DNA of 64,000 bases from Roseovarius sp. (lineage in GTDB: Bacteria; Pseudomonadota; Alphaproteobacteria; Rhodobacterales; Rhodobacteraceae): contig NZ_JAUCYU010000007.1 of the NCBI RefSeq assembly GCF_030373445.1, forward strand, positions 30,215 to 94,214, given 5' to 3'. Positions 43,412 through 51,920 of the stretch are shown here, piece after piece. The notes under the pieces are model-generated. The model had not been told where the DNA came from. It ran no database searches and saw nothing but the letters and a program-made list of their open reading frames with translations. Both the position numbers and the translations under genes were made by a program. Each line of letters opens with the position of its first letter. Position 1 is the stretch's first letter.

Positions 43412-43981
43412 TCAATCTATGCGGGCCCGCACGACCTCAAGTCGCCCCTTCACGGCCGACCGCACCTGACCGTCGACGCTCTCATCGCTGCCAGTGACAG
43501 CGGAGTGAAATGCAAAAGCGAATTGACCGAAGTCGCCGCTTGGCGTGCCCGATGGCGTTCCGTCAACGAACCGAACAAAAAACGCCAAAGCCGCATCGAT
43601 GATAGCTTGCTTGCGATGCTTCGGCGGCTGTCCTCGCGTATTCCATTGGCCTTCTGCCGCGGCCGCCTGGATCGCCGATAAGGTCGCCAGAACCTCGGGC
43701 CGCTCGAGGTTGCCGGCCGCGATTGGTCCAAGTCCAGGGTGAGCCCAGAAATCAGAATGCGCGCGGCTTAACTCCTTTGCGCGAAGGCGGCGCAATCGCT
43801 TCTGCATCTGAGCGGCGAGCTGTTCGATTTCCGACAGAATTTCATCATGCGCCTTTGGCCCCACCTGATTGAAAGCTTCATCCCGCAGCGTCAATCCGTC
43901 GAGGGCGATTGAAAGCCAGCGGCGCGCCTCCTTGTCATCAGACAAGTCGACCATCTTCAACAAGCTGTCGACGTGGTCCAT
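43412..43981 (-). CDS. Unknown protein coupled to the integrase
   Basis: A 189-aa protein starting at the integrase stop (TGATG). Helical N-terminus (MDHVDSLLKMVDLSDDKEAR, RWLSIALDGLTLRDEAFNQV) and a basic central part (MQKRLRRLRAKELSRAHSDF). C-terminal part PPKHRKQAIIDAALAFFVRF. No family recognised. Its coupling to the integrase suggests a role in integration control or simply early expression. Confidence 0.6.
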   Translation of the reverse strand: MDHVDSLLKMVDLSDDKEARRWLSIALDGLTLRDEAFNQVGPKAHDEILSEIEQLAAQMQKRLRRLRAKELSRAHSDFWAHPGLGPIAAGNLERPEVLATLSAIQAAAAEGQWNTRGQPPKHRKQAIIDAALAFFVRFVDGTPSGTPSGDFGQFAFAFHSAVTGSDESVDGQVRSAVKGRLEVVRARID

Positions 43982-45231
43982 CAGCGGGCCTCACCGATCC
44001 GAACAACGTTGTCCGCCTTGCCCTCGACCAGATCGGCCACCAGCCGCGCCCATGCGTCCAATGCCGCGCGCTTTTCGTCGGCATAGTCATGTCGCTGATA
44101 CACGGCCACAATCCCGCCACCCGTGCCGCTTACGTGGTTCAGAACTGCCTCTGTGACACGCACAGGAATGCCAAGCCGCGCCATGCCCGTCGCGGCCGTA
44201 CGGCGCAAATCGTGAAATGTCCAACGCTCGAGCTCCACCGGCTCTCCGGCTTCCTCGCTGGCAAGCTCCGCCATATGTTCGGCAATGTGATTGCGGCCCT
44301 TGTGGAAGCCGCTGAGGGGGCTTCGGCCTGTCGTGGTATAGATTAGCCCGGCGCGACCCTCGACGCGCTCCACCGCTGCGAGCACAGAGCGCACGGTATC
44401 GGAAAGCGGTACGGTATGGGGTCGCCCGTTTTTGGTGCGATCCCCAGACAGGTGCCACGTATCGCCCTCAATCTCGGCGTCTGCGATTCCGGCGACCTCT
44501 CCGAGCCGCTGGGCGGTCAGCAGCAAAGTTTTGCCAAACGGCCCCCAAGGAAAGCCCAGTTCATCGCAGGCGCGCCAGAACCAGCGGATCTCATCATCGC
44601 TCAGAACACGGTCGCGGGCCTTTTCCTTCGCTACAGGCTTCACGCCCTGCGCGGGTGACGCGGAGATGATATCGCGATCCACCGCCCAATTGAAAAACGT
44701 GCCGATATAGCTACGAACGCGGTTTGCGCTCACCACCCGGCCGCTGTCTGCTATCCGATCCAAAAGGTCGATCACGTCGCGGCGGGTAATGTCTTGAATG
44801 TCCCGCTCTCCCCAAGCGGCAACTACGTGCCGCTCGAGTTCGCGCCTCACGGTGGCGCCGGATTTCAGGCCCGAAAGGTGCCGCTTTGCGTACTGCTCGA
44901 TGAGCGTCTTGATCTTGTCACGCTCGGACAATTGCGCTTCGATCCGAGCGGCCTTGGCGCTCTTCTTTGCTGCGCTCGGGTCGTCACCCCGCTCGACAGC
45001 TTCGATCGCCTCTGACGCGGCGGCGCGTGCATCCGCGACCCCCATGATCGGCCACTTGCCCAAGGTCAGCTTTTTCGGCTTGCCGGCGTATCGGTAACGC
45101 ACAGCCCAGGATTTCGCGCCGGAAGGCTGAACCACGAGGTACAAACCGGTCAGCGCAGGATCCGGAATTTCGCGTCTGGTTTGCGTCGGCTTAAGAGCTT
45201 CCACCCACTTGGTCGTCAACGCTTTCGCCAT
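43981..45231 (-). CDS. Tyrosine recombinase (DUF4102-type integrase of element 2)
   Basis: A 416-aa integrase. N-terminal DUF4102 arm-binding domain (EIPDPALTGLYLVVQPSGAK, KPKKLTLGKWPIMGVADAR), SAM-like core-binding domain (about 105-205), catalytic domain with Arg242 (TAQRLGEV), Lys267, His340 and Arg343 (HDLRRT), His366 (LNHVSG) and Tyr378 (VYQRHDY). The ATG at 45231 is preferred over an in-frame TTG two codons upstream. It lies next to attR and reads into the element, as expected for a tRNA-Asn integrating island. Confidence 0.95.
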   Translation of the reverse strand: MAKALTTKWVEALKPTQTRREIPDPALTGLYLVVQPSGAKSWAVRYRYAGKPKKLTLGKWPIMGVADARAAASEAIEAVERGDDPSAAKKSAKAARIEAQLSERDKIKTLIEQYAKRHLSGLKSGATVRRELERHVVAAWGERDIQDITRRDVIDLLDRIADSGRVVSANRVRSYIGTFFNWAVDRDIISASPAQGVKPVAKEKARDRVLSDDEIRWFWRACDELGFPWGPFGKTLLLTAQRLGEVAGIADAEIEGDTWHLSGDRTKNGRPHTVPLSDTVRSVLAAVERVEGRAGLIYTTTGRSPLSGFHKGRNHIAEHMAELASEEAGEPVELERWTFHDLRRTAATGMARLGIPVRVTEAVLNHVSGTGGGIVAVYQRHDYADEKRAALDAWARLVADLVEGKADNVVRIGEAR

Positions 45232-45325
45232 GGTCAAATCGCCTCTCTGCTACCCGGGAAGGCGACCATGTTTTGTTTCGTCAAATGGTCGATCGGCCCG
45301 TTTTTCGCCCGTCACCCCTGATCCC

Positions 45326-45378
45326 GGGGTAACGCTGGGGTAACGGATTTTGGTGTTTTACAGTGTTACCCCACGTTA
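45326..45378 (+). repeat. ggggtaacg repeats at the right end of element 2
   Basis: ggggtaacg at 45326-45334 and 45337-45345 (period 11), and an inverted related copy (taacgtggggtaacac on the minus strand, 45363-45378). They lie about 100-150 bp inside attR, upstream of the integrase gene, and would suit integrase arm-binding or integrase autoregulation. Confidence 0.65.
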
Positions 45379-45476
45379 GTAACTTTCCATAACAATATAC
45401 ATCTTGTCCAGAAAAATAAGCCATTTTAGAGCAGCGATAGTTTTACATAGTTAGGGGAAGTTTGCCCCTCAAACCC

Positions 45477-45527
45477 GACTGTTAATCAATTGGTCGTAGG
45501 TTCGATCCCTACCGCCGGAGCCAAAAA
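45477..45527. repeat. attR of element 2
   Basis: 51 bp identical to 35231-35281, a 3'-half copy of tRNA-Asn. It marks the right end. The 193 bp after it (45528-45720) show no gene. Confidence 0.94.
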
Positions 45528-45720
45528 TCCCTAAGCTACTGATTTCACTGGATGTGCCCCGGTCGCGGTCGGTGCCACCCGCGCAGGCTGACGCTTCGCG
45601 GCGGCCTTGTTGGCCGCTTGTGTCCCCGGAGCCTCGGCGTGCCGTGAGGCATGAGACGTCGGGGCTGCCTTCCGCGCGAGGTCCGGAGGCGTGTGGTTCA
45701 TGGCTGCAAACGCAGATCGG

Positions 45721-47247
45721 CTAGCTTTTCGAACCGGGCCCGAGGAGGCCTTGCGCCGCCTGGGTCATCTCCTCGATCCCGCGCGAGGCGTCGATGCGGT
45801 GCCAGTCGACCGGGCCGGTTTCCTTTTCCGTCTGCGCGCGCACGACCTCGGCGTCGGCATCCGAGGCATCGCCCCGCCGTGCGGTGACGCGGCGGGTCAG
45901 GGTGTCGAGCGGCGCATCGAGCCAGAGGCCGGTGAACGGCACGGATAGGTCTTGCGCCAGCCGCGCTGCCCCGTGCCGTTCGTCGGGCGACAGGAAGGTG
46001 GCGTCGAGCAGCACCGACTGGCCCGTGGCGAGCAGGTAGCGGGCGCGGTCGGACAGGCGGGTGTAGACGGCGCGGGCGGCGGCCCCGGTGTAGCTGTCCT
46101 TCGGCAGGGGATCGGATGGCGCCACGCCGGCCAGCGCCTTGCGTTCGAGATCGCTGCGCAGGTGCACCGCGCCGGGCGGGCGCCCGATGCCGGGGGCCAG
46201 CTGGCGTGCGAGGGTGGATTTCCCGGTGCCAGACAGCCCGCCCACCGCGACGAGCCGGGGGCCGGTTTCCTGCAGGGCTTGCAGGGCGGTGTCGAGGTAG
46301 CCCTGCGCCTCGTCCCGGACCCGTTGGGCGTCGCCCCCGCCGGCCTGGACCGTGACCATGGCGCGGATGCCCGCCCGCAGGGCAAGGAAGAGCGGTAGCG
46401 CCGCCAGACCCGCGTCCTGCCGCCCTTCATGGGCATAGAGCCAGGCGTTCAGCACGATGTTCGCAGGGCGTGAGAGGCCCCTGTTCAGCAGGTCCATCAC
46501 CAGGAAGGCAAGGTCGTAGAGCACGTCGCAGGTGCCCAGCTCCTCGTCGAATTCCAGCGCGTCGAAAAGGACCGGCCTGCCATCGATCAGCACGAGGTTG
46601 CGCAGGTGCAGGTCGCCGTGGCAGCGCCGGAGTTGGCCGTCGGTGGCGCGGGTGTCGAGCAGCGGCGCGGCACGGTCGAAGGCGGCGCGGGCGCGGCGTG
46701 AGAACGCGGCGGGCCGGTCGGGGCCGAGCGCGCCCTGCATTTCGGCGAAGGCGGTGTCGAGCTCGTCGAGGATGGCCTCGATCCGGGCGGCCCCGTTGCC
46801 CTCGCGCCGCGGGGCGGTGTCGTGATAGGCGGCGATCTCGTGGCCGAGGCTGTCGGCCAGGTCGTCGGTCAGCGCGCCACGCGCCGCCAGTTCCGAAAGC
46901 TCGTTCTCCTTCGGGAAGCGCTGCATCCGCAGCACCCATTCCACCGGCTCGCCGTCCCCGTCGAGGACGAGATCGTCGCCGTCGCGGGTGACGGGAACGA
47001 CATCGCGGTAGATCTGCGGCGCGGCGGGCCTGTTGAGCTCCAGTTCGCGGCGCAGCATGGTCTCGCGGGTCTCGAGCCCGGTGTAGTCGAGATAGTCGAA
47101 ATGCACCGCCTTCTTGACCTTCAGCGCGGTATCGCCGGCCAGGAAGACATGGGCGCCATGGGTTTCGACATGATCGGGCTCGGCGCCGCCATGGGGGGCC
47201 GGGCTGCCCAGGAAGGTAATCACCTCGTCCTGCCTGTTGCCGCTCAT
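45721..47247 (-). CDS. Bifunctional aminoglycoside-phosphotransferase-like / P-loop kinase protein
   Basis: A 508-aa fusion. N-terminal kinase-like fold: catalytic RRCHGDLHLRNLVLIDGRPV, and FDALEFDEELGTCDVLYDLA. C-terminal ATPase: GLSGTGKSTLARQLAP (Walker A) and ESVLLDATFLSPDERHGAA-type segment (QSVLLDATFLSPDERHG), a zeta-toxin/gluconate-kinase-like P-loop. This fusion occurs widely in proteobacteria, often in stress-linked neighbourhoods; its substrate is unknown. It is probably not an antibiotic-resistance gene. Confidence 0.88.
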   Translation of the reverse strand: MSGNRQDEVITFLGSPAPHGGAEPDHVETHGAHVFLAGDTALKVKKAVHFDYLDYTGLETRETMLRRELELNRPAAPQIYRDVVPVTRDGDDLVLDGDGEPVEWVLRMQRFPKENELSELAARGALTDDLADSLGHEIAAYHDTAPRREGNGAARIEAILDELDTAFAEMQGALGPDRPAAFSRRARAAFDRAAPLLDTRATDGQLRRCHGDLHLRNLVLIDGRPVLFDALEFDEELGTCDVLYDLAFLVMDLLNRGLSRPANIVLNAWLYAHEGRQDAGLAALPLFLALRAGIRAMVTVQAGGGDAQRVRDEAQGYLDTALQALQETGPRLVAVGGLSGTGKSTLARQLAPGIGRPPGAVHLRSDLERKALAGVAPSDPLPKDSYTGAAARAVYTRLSDRARYLLATGQSVLLDATFLSPDERHGAARLAQDLSVPFTGLWLDAPLDTLTRRVTARRGDASDADAEVVRAQTEKETGPVDWHRIDASRGIEEMTQAAQGLLGPGSKS

Positions 47248-47292
47248 GGTTCCTGCCTCTTACCGGCCTGGTGCGTCGATCGCATGCGGGCC

Positions 47293-47736
47293 TCAGGTCG
47301 CGCGCCCGTCAGGCACCTCGGGGTCCTGGAGGGTCGCGGCGGTTTCGCCCGGCAGGTCGAGCCCCTGAAGGCCCTTGCCCAGCACGAGCAATTCCACCGA
47401 CCGCATGACGCAAGTATCGCTGAACGGTTTCACGATGACATCGTAGTCCCGCATGGCGTCGGGCAGGTCGTTCAGCGGGTTGGCGCCATCGGTCAGGAAC
47501 AGCACCGGGCGGGCATGCCCGGCGAGGCGCACCGCGGTGTCGAGCCGCTTGCTGCGTTCCCGGCGCCCGAGATCGACGATGCCGATATCCGGCAGGGCAA
47601 GGTCGATGGCGCGGTTGGCGCCCTCGGCGGAGTTGCAGACGATGACGGGGTGGTATCCCCTGTCTTCGAGCATCGAGGCCACGTCGAGCGCGACCACGTT
47701 CTGGTCTTCCAGGATAAGCACCCTTCGGGCGGACAT
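47293..47736 (-). CDS. Single-domain response regulator
   Basis: A 147-aa receiver domain: acidic pair Glu10-Asp11, phospho-acceptor Asp55 (IGIVDLG), Thr82 (LFLTDGA) and Lys103 (IVKPFS). It lacks an output domain, so it would act by protein contact. A C-terminal extension (KGLQGLDLPGETAATLQDPE) is unstructured. No kinase is adjacent. Such stand-alone receivers are common in the alphaproteobacterial stress and motility systems. Confidence 0.88.
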   Translation of the reverse strand: MSARRVLILEDQNVVALDVASMLEDRGYHPVIVCNSAEGANRAIDLALPDIGIVDLGRRERSKRLDTAVRLAGHARPVLFLTDGANPLNDLPDAMRDYDVIVKPFSDTCVMRSVELLVLGKGLQGLDLPGETAATLQDPEVPDGRAT

Positions 47737-48043
47737 GGGATTACCTTTCTCGAGGTTCCGTCTTACCCCGATATCTGGTTTTCGACCGGCCGGCGCAACC
47801 GGGCAGGCTGTTTCCCGCGGGGAAGCGGGAGGCCCGCGCCCGCCATGCGGGGCCTGGCGCGATACTCACGATTTCGTGCGACCCAATGCCTGAAGGATAT
47901 GTAGCATACGTTCCCCCTCGGGCGAGGTCTGAGCGGCATCCTTCCTACGGGCCGGCGGAAACCGGCCTGAGGGAACGGGGTGGCCGTGGTTGAGACAGGA
48001 ACATTCGCGGCGGGGTGGCTGTTGGCTGGTCAGGAGGAAAACC

Positions 48044-48313
48044 ATGTCACACGCTCCGGATATCACGAAGTTCCGCACCCGCGAGGGCGGGTTCATCGGG
48101 CCAGAGGAATTGCACGAGTTGCTGCTCGACGAAGGCTACTCGGCTGGCAATCGCGAGCAGTATCTCAAGTCGGTCCTGACCGGGCTGTCCCAGGCCGAGG
48201 CCGCGCACGAGCATCACCGCGAGGGGCGCGATGCCCTGATGCGCGAGGTGCACGAGATTCTTTCACAGGAACAGGACAAGCAGGGCAACGACCCGATCTC
48301 GGACGACGTCTGA
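48044..48313 (+). CDS. Hypothetical small protein
   Basis: An 89-aa protein with an excellent aggagg RBS (48032-48037). TKFRTREGGFIGPEELHELL, LDEGYSAGNREQYLKSVLTG and LSQAEAAHEHHREGRDALMR suggest a helical protein. No family is recognised. It lies in a block of stress-type genes; a link is possible but unproven. Confidence 0.65.
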   Translation: MSHAPDITKFRTREGGFIGPEELHELLLDEGYSAGNREQYLKSVLTGLSQAEAAHEHHREGRDALMREVHEILSQEQDKQGNDPISDDV

Positions 48314-48374
48314 GGCGGCTGCCGTCACACTGCCCGGATGAAGCGGCCGGGCGTCCGGCCCGGCCGCTTTTACG

Positions 48375-48935
48375 TCACTCGATCTCGGCGCAGGCGATCC
48401 GTTCGCCCGCGTCGCCGGAGGACTGGCTTTCGTAATCGTCCGATCCGCCATGCACGACAAGCGCGCGGCCCGCGACGTCACCCTCTTCACCGCCGAGCGA
48501 GGCGAAGGTGTTCAGCACCTGTGCCTTCAGCGTGCCGTCGGCCGAGACATACTGGTTCGGCATGTCGCCGGTATGCGGGCCGACTTCGAGGTACAAGCCG
48601 TGCTGCGTATCGCCGGCATTGTAGTGGCCGCCGGCTGATTTGAACCCGTCCTCGGGGTCGCAGCTGCCCTCTTCGTGGATGTGGAACCCGTGCCAGCTTT
48701 CGGGCGGCAGGTTCTGCAGGTCGAGCTCGATCAGCAGGCCGTGCGGCGTGCCGGTCAGCGTGGCCGTGCCGGTTTCCTCGCCCTCGGGCGACAGGAAGGT
48801 GACCTCCTGCGTCGGCATCTCGCTTTCGCCGTCCTGCGCGACGGCCGCCGGGGCAAGCCCGAGGCAGAGCGCTGCGGCAGCCGCGCCGCAGAGTGCGCGC
48901 GGGGTGCGTGACAGTGACAGGGGGAAATGGGTCAT
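48375..48935 (-). CDS. sodC: Periplasmic Cu/Zn superoxide dismutase
   Basis: A 186-aa enzyme converting superoxide to oxygen and peroxide. A signal peptide (ALCGAAAAALCLGLAPAAVA) is followed by metal ligands in HGFHIHEEGSCDP, GGHYNAGDTQHG, HTGDMPN and VVHGGSDDYES; the disulfide partner is in GERIACAEIE. All key residues are present. The start at 48935 opens the signal peptide. Confidence 0.93.
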   Translation of the reverse strand: MTHFPLSLSRTPRALCGAAAAALCLGLAPAAVAQDGESEMPTQEVTFLSPEGEETGTATLTGTPHGLLIELDLQNLPPESWHGFHIHEEGSCDPEDGFKSAGGHYNAGDTQHGLYLEVGPHTGDMPNQYVSADGTLKAQVLNTFASLGGEEGDVAGRALVVHGGSDDYESQSSGDAGERIACAEIE

Positions 48936-49079
48936 GGTGGAGTGTCCTTTCTCGGATGGGCAGACCTCGCGGTCCTCGCCGGGCGATTTCGCGGGCTGCA
49001 CATGGGAAAAACCGTCAGGCGGCGGTGCTTGTTCCCGGGACAATCGCACGCAGGGTGTCATGCGCGGGCCCCTGCCCGA

Positions 49080-49778
49080 TCAGCCTGCCGAACGGCTCAG
49101 GACGGCTGCGCAGACCAGTCCGCAGGCGCTGGCGATGCCGGTCAGGTCGTCGCCGTCGCGGTGGGCTTGGGGGAACAGCTCGGTAACCAGCGACGCGACG
49201 ACGGCGCCGGCCGCGACCGCCCGGATCAGGCCCAGCGGGCTGTCGCCCGCGTCCTGGAGCAGGAGATTGCCGCCGATGGTCACGCCGGACAGGACCAGCG
49301 CCGCAATACCCCAGAGCGCCGCCACCCGGCGGGCGGACCAGCCGTTGTTGCGCATGTTGCGGGCGCCGGCAGCGGCTTCGGGCAGGTTCGACAGCATGAT
49401 CGCCACGGCGAAGGCCGAAACCTCGCGGGCGCCGGCCCCGATCAGGTCGACCCCCAGCGCCAGGTTCTCGGGCACGCCGTCGAGCGAGATGGCGGCCAGC
49501 AGGCTCAGGCCGCTGCGCCCGCCCCAGACCTCGTCGACCCAGTGGTCGACGATGGCGAACCCCGCCGCACCGGCGAGCAACGCCAGCGACGCGGGGCCGG
49601 CGCCGGCGGTCTCCATCGCGGGCAGGAAGAGTTCCAGCACCAGCGAACTCAGCAGGGCCCCGCCGCCGAAGGCCAGCAGGTTGCCCTCCACCCGCTCGGG
49701 CAGCGGCAGGGTATACCCCCAGGCCGCCCCGATCAAAAGGGAGGCGGCAACGGCGGCGACGAGAAGGGTCAGGACCAT
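49080..49778 (-). CDS. ZIP-family-like metal transporter with altered motif
   Basis: A 232-aa, roughly eight-helix membrane protein. The ZIP helix 4 motif appears as ISLDGVPENLALG (canonical H-x-x-PEG is changed: Asp replaces the usual His), and helix 5 as SNLPEAAAGARNM. The conserved Pro-Glu pairs support the ZIP call, the loss of histidine suggests altered metal preference. It is next to SodC, which needs zinc and copper, but in a separate transcription unit. Confidence 0.8.
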   Translation of the reverse strand: MVLTLLVAAVAASLLIGAAWGYTLPLPERVEGNLLAFGGGALLSSLVLELFLPAMETAGAGPASLALLAGAAGFAIVDHWVDEVWGGRSGLSLLAAISLDGVPENLALGVDLIGAGAREVSAFAVAIMLSNLPEAAAGARNMRNNGWSARRVAALWGIAALVLSGVTIGGNLLLQDAGDSPLGLIRAVAAGAVVASLVTELFPQAHRDGDDLTGIASACGLVCAAVLSRSAG

Positions 49779-49785
49779 CGGAAGG

Positions 49786-50523
49786 TCATTGCAGCAGGTC
49801 GGCCTCCCAGTATTCGGTGCCGCCGGTGTGCCGGCCCGAGATCAGGGCCGCCACCGTCCTGATGGCGGCGCGGGCACTGCCGATGGGCAGGCCGAAGCGC
49901 GACCAGTTGTCGTGCCCCTCGCCGTCATGCAGCGGGACGACCGCGTCGTAGCGCCATGCCTCGCGCAGTTCGCCATAGGCGCTGGTGGCGCGGGTCTCGA
50001 TATCGTAGAGATCGGGGCGCGAGAGCATGCCTTCCTGCCGCGTGGTCCGGTGCAGGAGCTTGCGGCGCTGGATGTCGGTGACGAGCGCCTCGGGGTCGAG
50101 CCCGGCCTCCTGAACCGCGCGCAACTCTTCGCGAGAGAGCGGCGAGAGGAAGATCGAGAGCGTGTCGTAGCGGTCGAGCACGCCCGCCTCGCGCAGCGCG
50201 GCGGGAAGCCGCGGGTTCCCCTCGTAGAGCGCGTGGCGGCCGGTGGCGTGGATACGGTCGATGGCGGCCAGTTCCAGCGCGTGCAAGTCGCCGCGGTTGT
50301 CGACAACCACGTGGCCCTTGGCCTTCCGCAGTTTCTCGAGCTCGGCCCGCGTGCGGAAATGGTAGGCCTTGCCGTCTTCCTCGCCGGGGCGGCGGGCGCG
50401 GTCGGTGGAGAGGACCAGCGGTTCGAACAGGCTGGCCACCTTCGGGCAGACCGTGCCGATCCCCTTCACCAGCGGGCTTTTCCCTATGCAGGACGGGCCG
50501 GAGATCAGGATCAGCTTGGGCAT
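49786..50523 (-). CDS. Guanylate-kinase-like P-loop protein
   Basis: A 245-aa protein. Walker A GPSCIGKS (9-16); then LFEPLVLSTDRARRPGEEDG, KAYHFRTRAELEKLRKAKGH and YDTLSIFLSPLSREELRAVQ resemble guanylate kinase folds. It is longer than a normal Gmk and the C-terminal part is different, so this is probably not the housekeeping enzyme. 8 bp separate it from the ZIP-like gene, so they may share a transcript. Confidence 0.75.
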   Translation of the reverse strand: MPKLILISGPSCIGKSPLVKGIGTVCPKVASLFEPLVLSTDRARRPGEEDGKAYHFRTRAELEKLRKAKGHVVVDNRGDLHALELAAIDRIHATGRHALYEGNPRLPAALREAGVLDRYDTLSIFLSPLSREELRAVQEAGLDPEALVTDIQRRKLLHRTTRQEGMLSRPDLYDIETRATSAYGELREAWRYDAVVPLHDGEGHDNWSRFGLPIGSARAAIRTVAALISGRHTGGTEYWEADLLQ

Positions 50524-50534
50524 GGTTTTCGTCC

Positions 50535-51383
50535 CTAGTCCGCCGTGGGCGCGCCGCCGTCGGGGTGCAGCACGTGGCCGGTCATGAAGGAACTGTCCTC
50601 GCAGGCGAGGAACAGGAGGGAGGGCGCGACCTCGTTGGGCTGGCCGGGGCGGCCCATCGGGCTGCCCTCGCCGAAGCCGTCGACCTTCTTCGGCGGGAAG
50701 GAGGCGGGGATCAGCGGGGTCCAGATCGGCCCCGGGGCCACGCCGTTCACCCTTATGCCGCGCGGCGCCAGCTTGTGTGCGAGCGCCCGGGTAAAGGACA
50801 GGATCGCCCCCTTGGTGGCCGAATAGTCGATCAGCAGATCCTCGCCGCGGTAGGCGGTGACGGAGGTGGTGGCGATGATCGCCGCGCCGTCATCGAGATG
50901 CGGCAGCGCGGCCTGCACCATGAACATCTGGCCAAAGATATTGGTGCGGAAGGTGGCCTCGATCTGCTCTTCCGAGACGTCCTCGAACTCTTCCTGTCCG
51001 TGCTGTTCGGCGGCATTGTTGACCAGGACGTCAAGACGGCCCCATTCGCCCGCCACCTGCGCCACGGCGTCGAAGCAGAAGCGCCGGTCGCCCACGTCGC
51101 CGCGGATTGCCATGCCCTCGACCCCTTCGGCACGGATGGCGTCGAGCGTGTCCTCGGCATCGCGGTCCTCGTCGAGGTAGAGGATGGCGACCCTGGCCCC
51201 TTCGCGCGCGAAAAGCACGGCGGTGGCCCGCCCGATGCCGGAATCGCCCCCGGTGATCAGGGCCACCTTGCCCTTGAGCCGGCCGGAGCCGGGATAGCGC
51301 GGCATGTAATCGGGCGCCGGGGACATGTCGTGTTCCAGGCCCGGCTGGCGGTCCTGCACCCGGTTGTCGGAATACTGCGTCAT
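50535..51383 (-). CDS. SDR-family oxidoreductase (YhdF/GsiB-neighbour type)
   Basis: A 282-aa protein. NAD(P)-binding GKVALITGGDSGIGRATAVL, active-site Tyr and Lys in YSATKGAILSFTRALA, and Ser in ATTSVTAYRG. The N-terminal extension (QPGLEHDMSPAPDYMPRYPG, SGRLKGK) is that of general-stress-type SDRs. Typical C-terminus FMTGHVLHPDGGAPTAD. The upstream hypothetical overlaps by 4 bp. Confidence 0.92.
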   Translation of the reverse strand: MTQYSDNRVQDRQPGLEHDMSPAPDYMPRYPGSGRLKGKVALITGGDSGIGRATAVLFAREGARVAILYLDEDRDAEDTLDAIRAEGVEGMAIRGDVGDRRFCFDAVAQVAGEWGRLDVLVNNAAEQHGQEEFEDVSEEQIEATFRTNIFGQMFMVQAALPHLDDGAAIIATTSVTAYRGEDLLIDYSATKGAILSFTRALAHKLAPRGIRVNGVAPGPIWTPLIPASFPPKKVDGFGEGSPMGRPGQPNEVAPSLLFLACEDSSFMTGHVLHPDGGAPTAD

Positions 51384-51742
51384 GACGTGCCTCCGAAGGC
51401 TATGAGTACGGCGATGATGGCCACCGCGCCGGCAACCAGCGCCAGCAACAGGCCCGGCCGCAGCCGCGCGCCCTGAAGCTCGGCCGGGCCGCGTTTGCGG
51501 TCGGCGGGCGGGGCGCGGTGGGCCTCCGCCTTCTCGGCCACGGCAACCTCCTCGCGCGTGGGGGGCGTGCCGGCGGCCTCGGCATCGGTGCCGAGCGGCG
51601 CGGCGGCGGGATCGGACGCGGCGGCCTTGTCGGCGGCGCCACCCCGGTCGATGTGGTCGCGCAGGCGCGTGGCGGCCGCGGCGCCGTTTCCTTCGGCGGC
51701 GTCGGGGCCGGGTTGGTTCGGTTTCCGGGTGTCCTGCGTCAT
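51380..51742 (-). CDS. Tail-anchored hypothetical protein
   Basis: A 120-aa protein with a disordered, Ala/Pro/Asp-rich first two thirds (TQDTRKPNQPGPDAAEGNGA) and a single C-terminal helix (LRPGLLLALVAGAVAIIAVL, IAF). It overlaps the SDR gene by ATGA and is probably co-translated. No function known. Confidence 0.65.
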   Translation of the reverse strand: MTQDTRKPNQPGPDAAEGNGAAAATRLRDHIDRGGAADKAAASDPAAAPLGTDAEAAGTPPTREEVAVAEKAEAHRAPPADRKRGPAELQGARLRPGLLLALVAGAVAIIAVLIAFGGTS

Positions 51743-51920
51743 GTGATCCCAACAAGCCGCTCGCGCGGAAGTTCCGGGGCCGTCCGCGTTTTGCCGGAAA
51801 TCTGCCAAGGCAGGACGTCGGCGATCGGGGCGCAGCCGGGAACATCGGGGCCGACGGGAACGTTGGCTTTAAGGGCGGGCATGCCCGCTGCCTTTTCCAC
51901 GGCGCTTACAGGAGTATGGC

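Larger units (their letters stand above)
35231..45527. mobile_element. Element 2: integrase-AlpA-rep-terminase-tape measure island (about 10.3 kb)
   Basis: The element is bounded by 51-bp direct repeats in tRNA-Asn. On the minus strand from the right end: integrase, 189-aa protein, AlpA, 44-aa ORF, winged-helix replication-like gene with a palindrome array, TerS, TerL, 266-aa protein, TP901-type tape-measure. At the left end: a 133-aa gene, an XRE repressor with operators, and small genes. No portal, capsid, connector, tail tube or lysis gene. The arrangement int-alpA-rep-ori-terS is that of phage-inducible islands; TerL plus tape-measure is unexpected. Confidence 0.88.

Noticed and set aside
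45721..47247. Antibiotic resistance by aminoglycoside phosphotransferase
   Set aside because: The kinase-like domain is fused to a P-loop ATPase as in a widespread non-resistance family.
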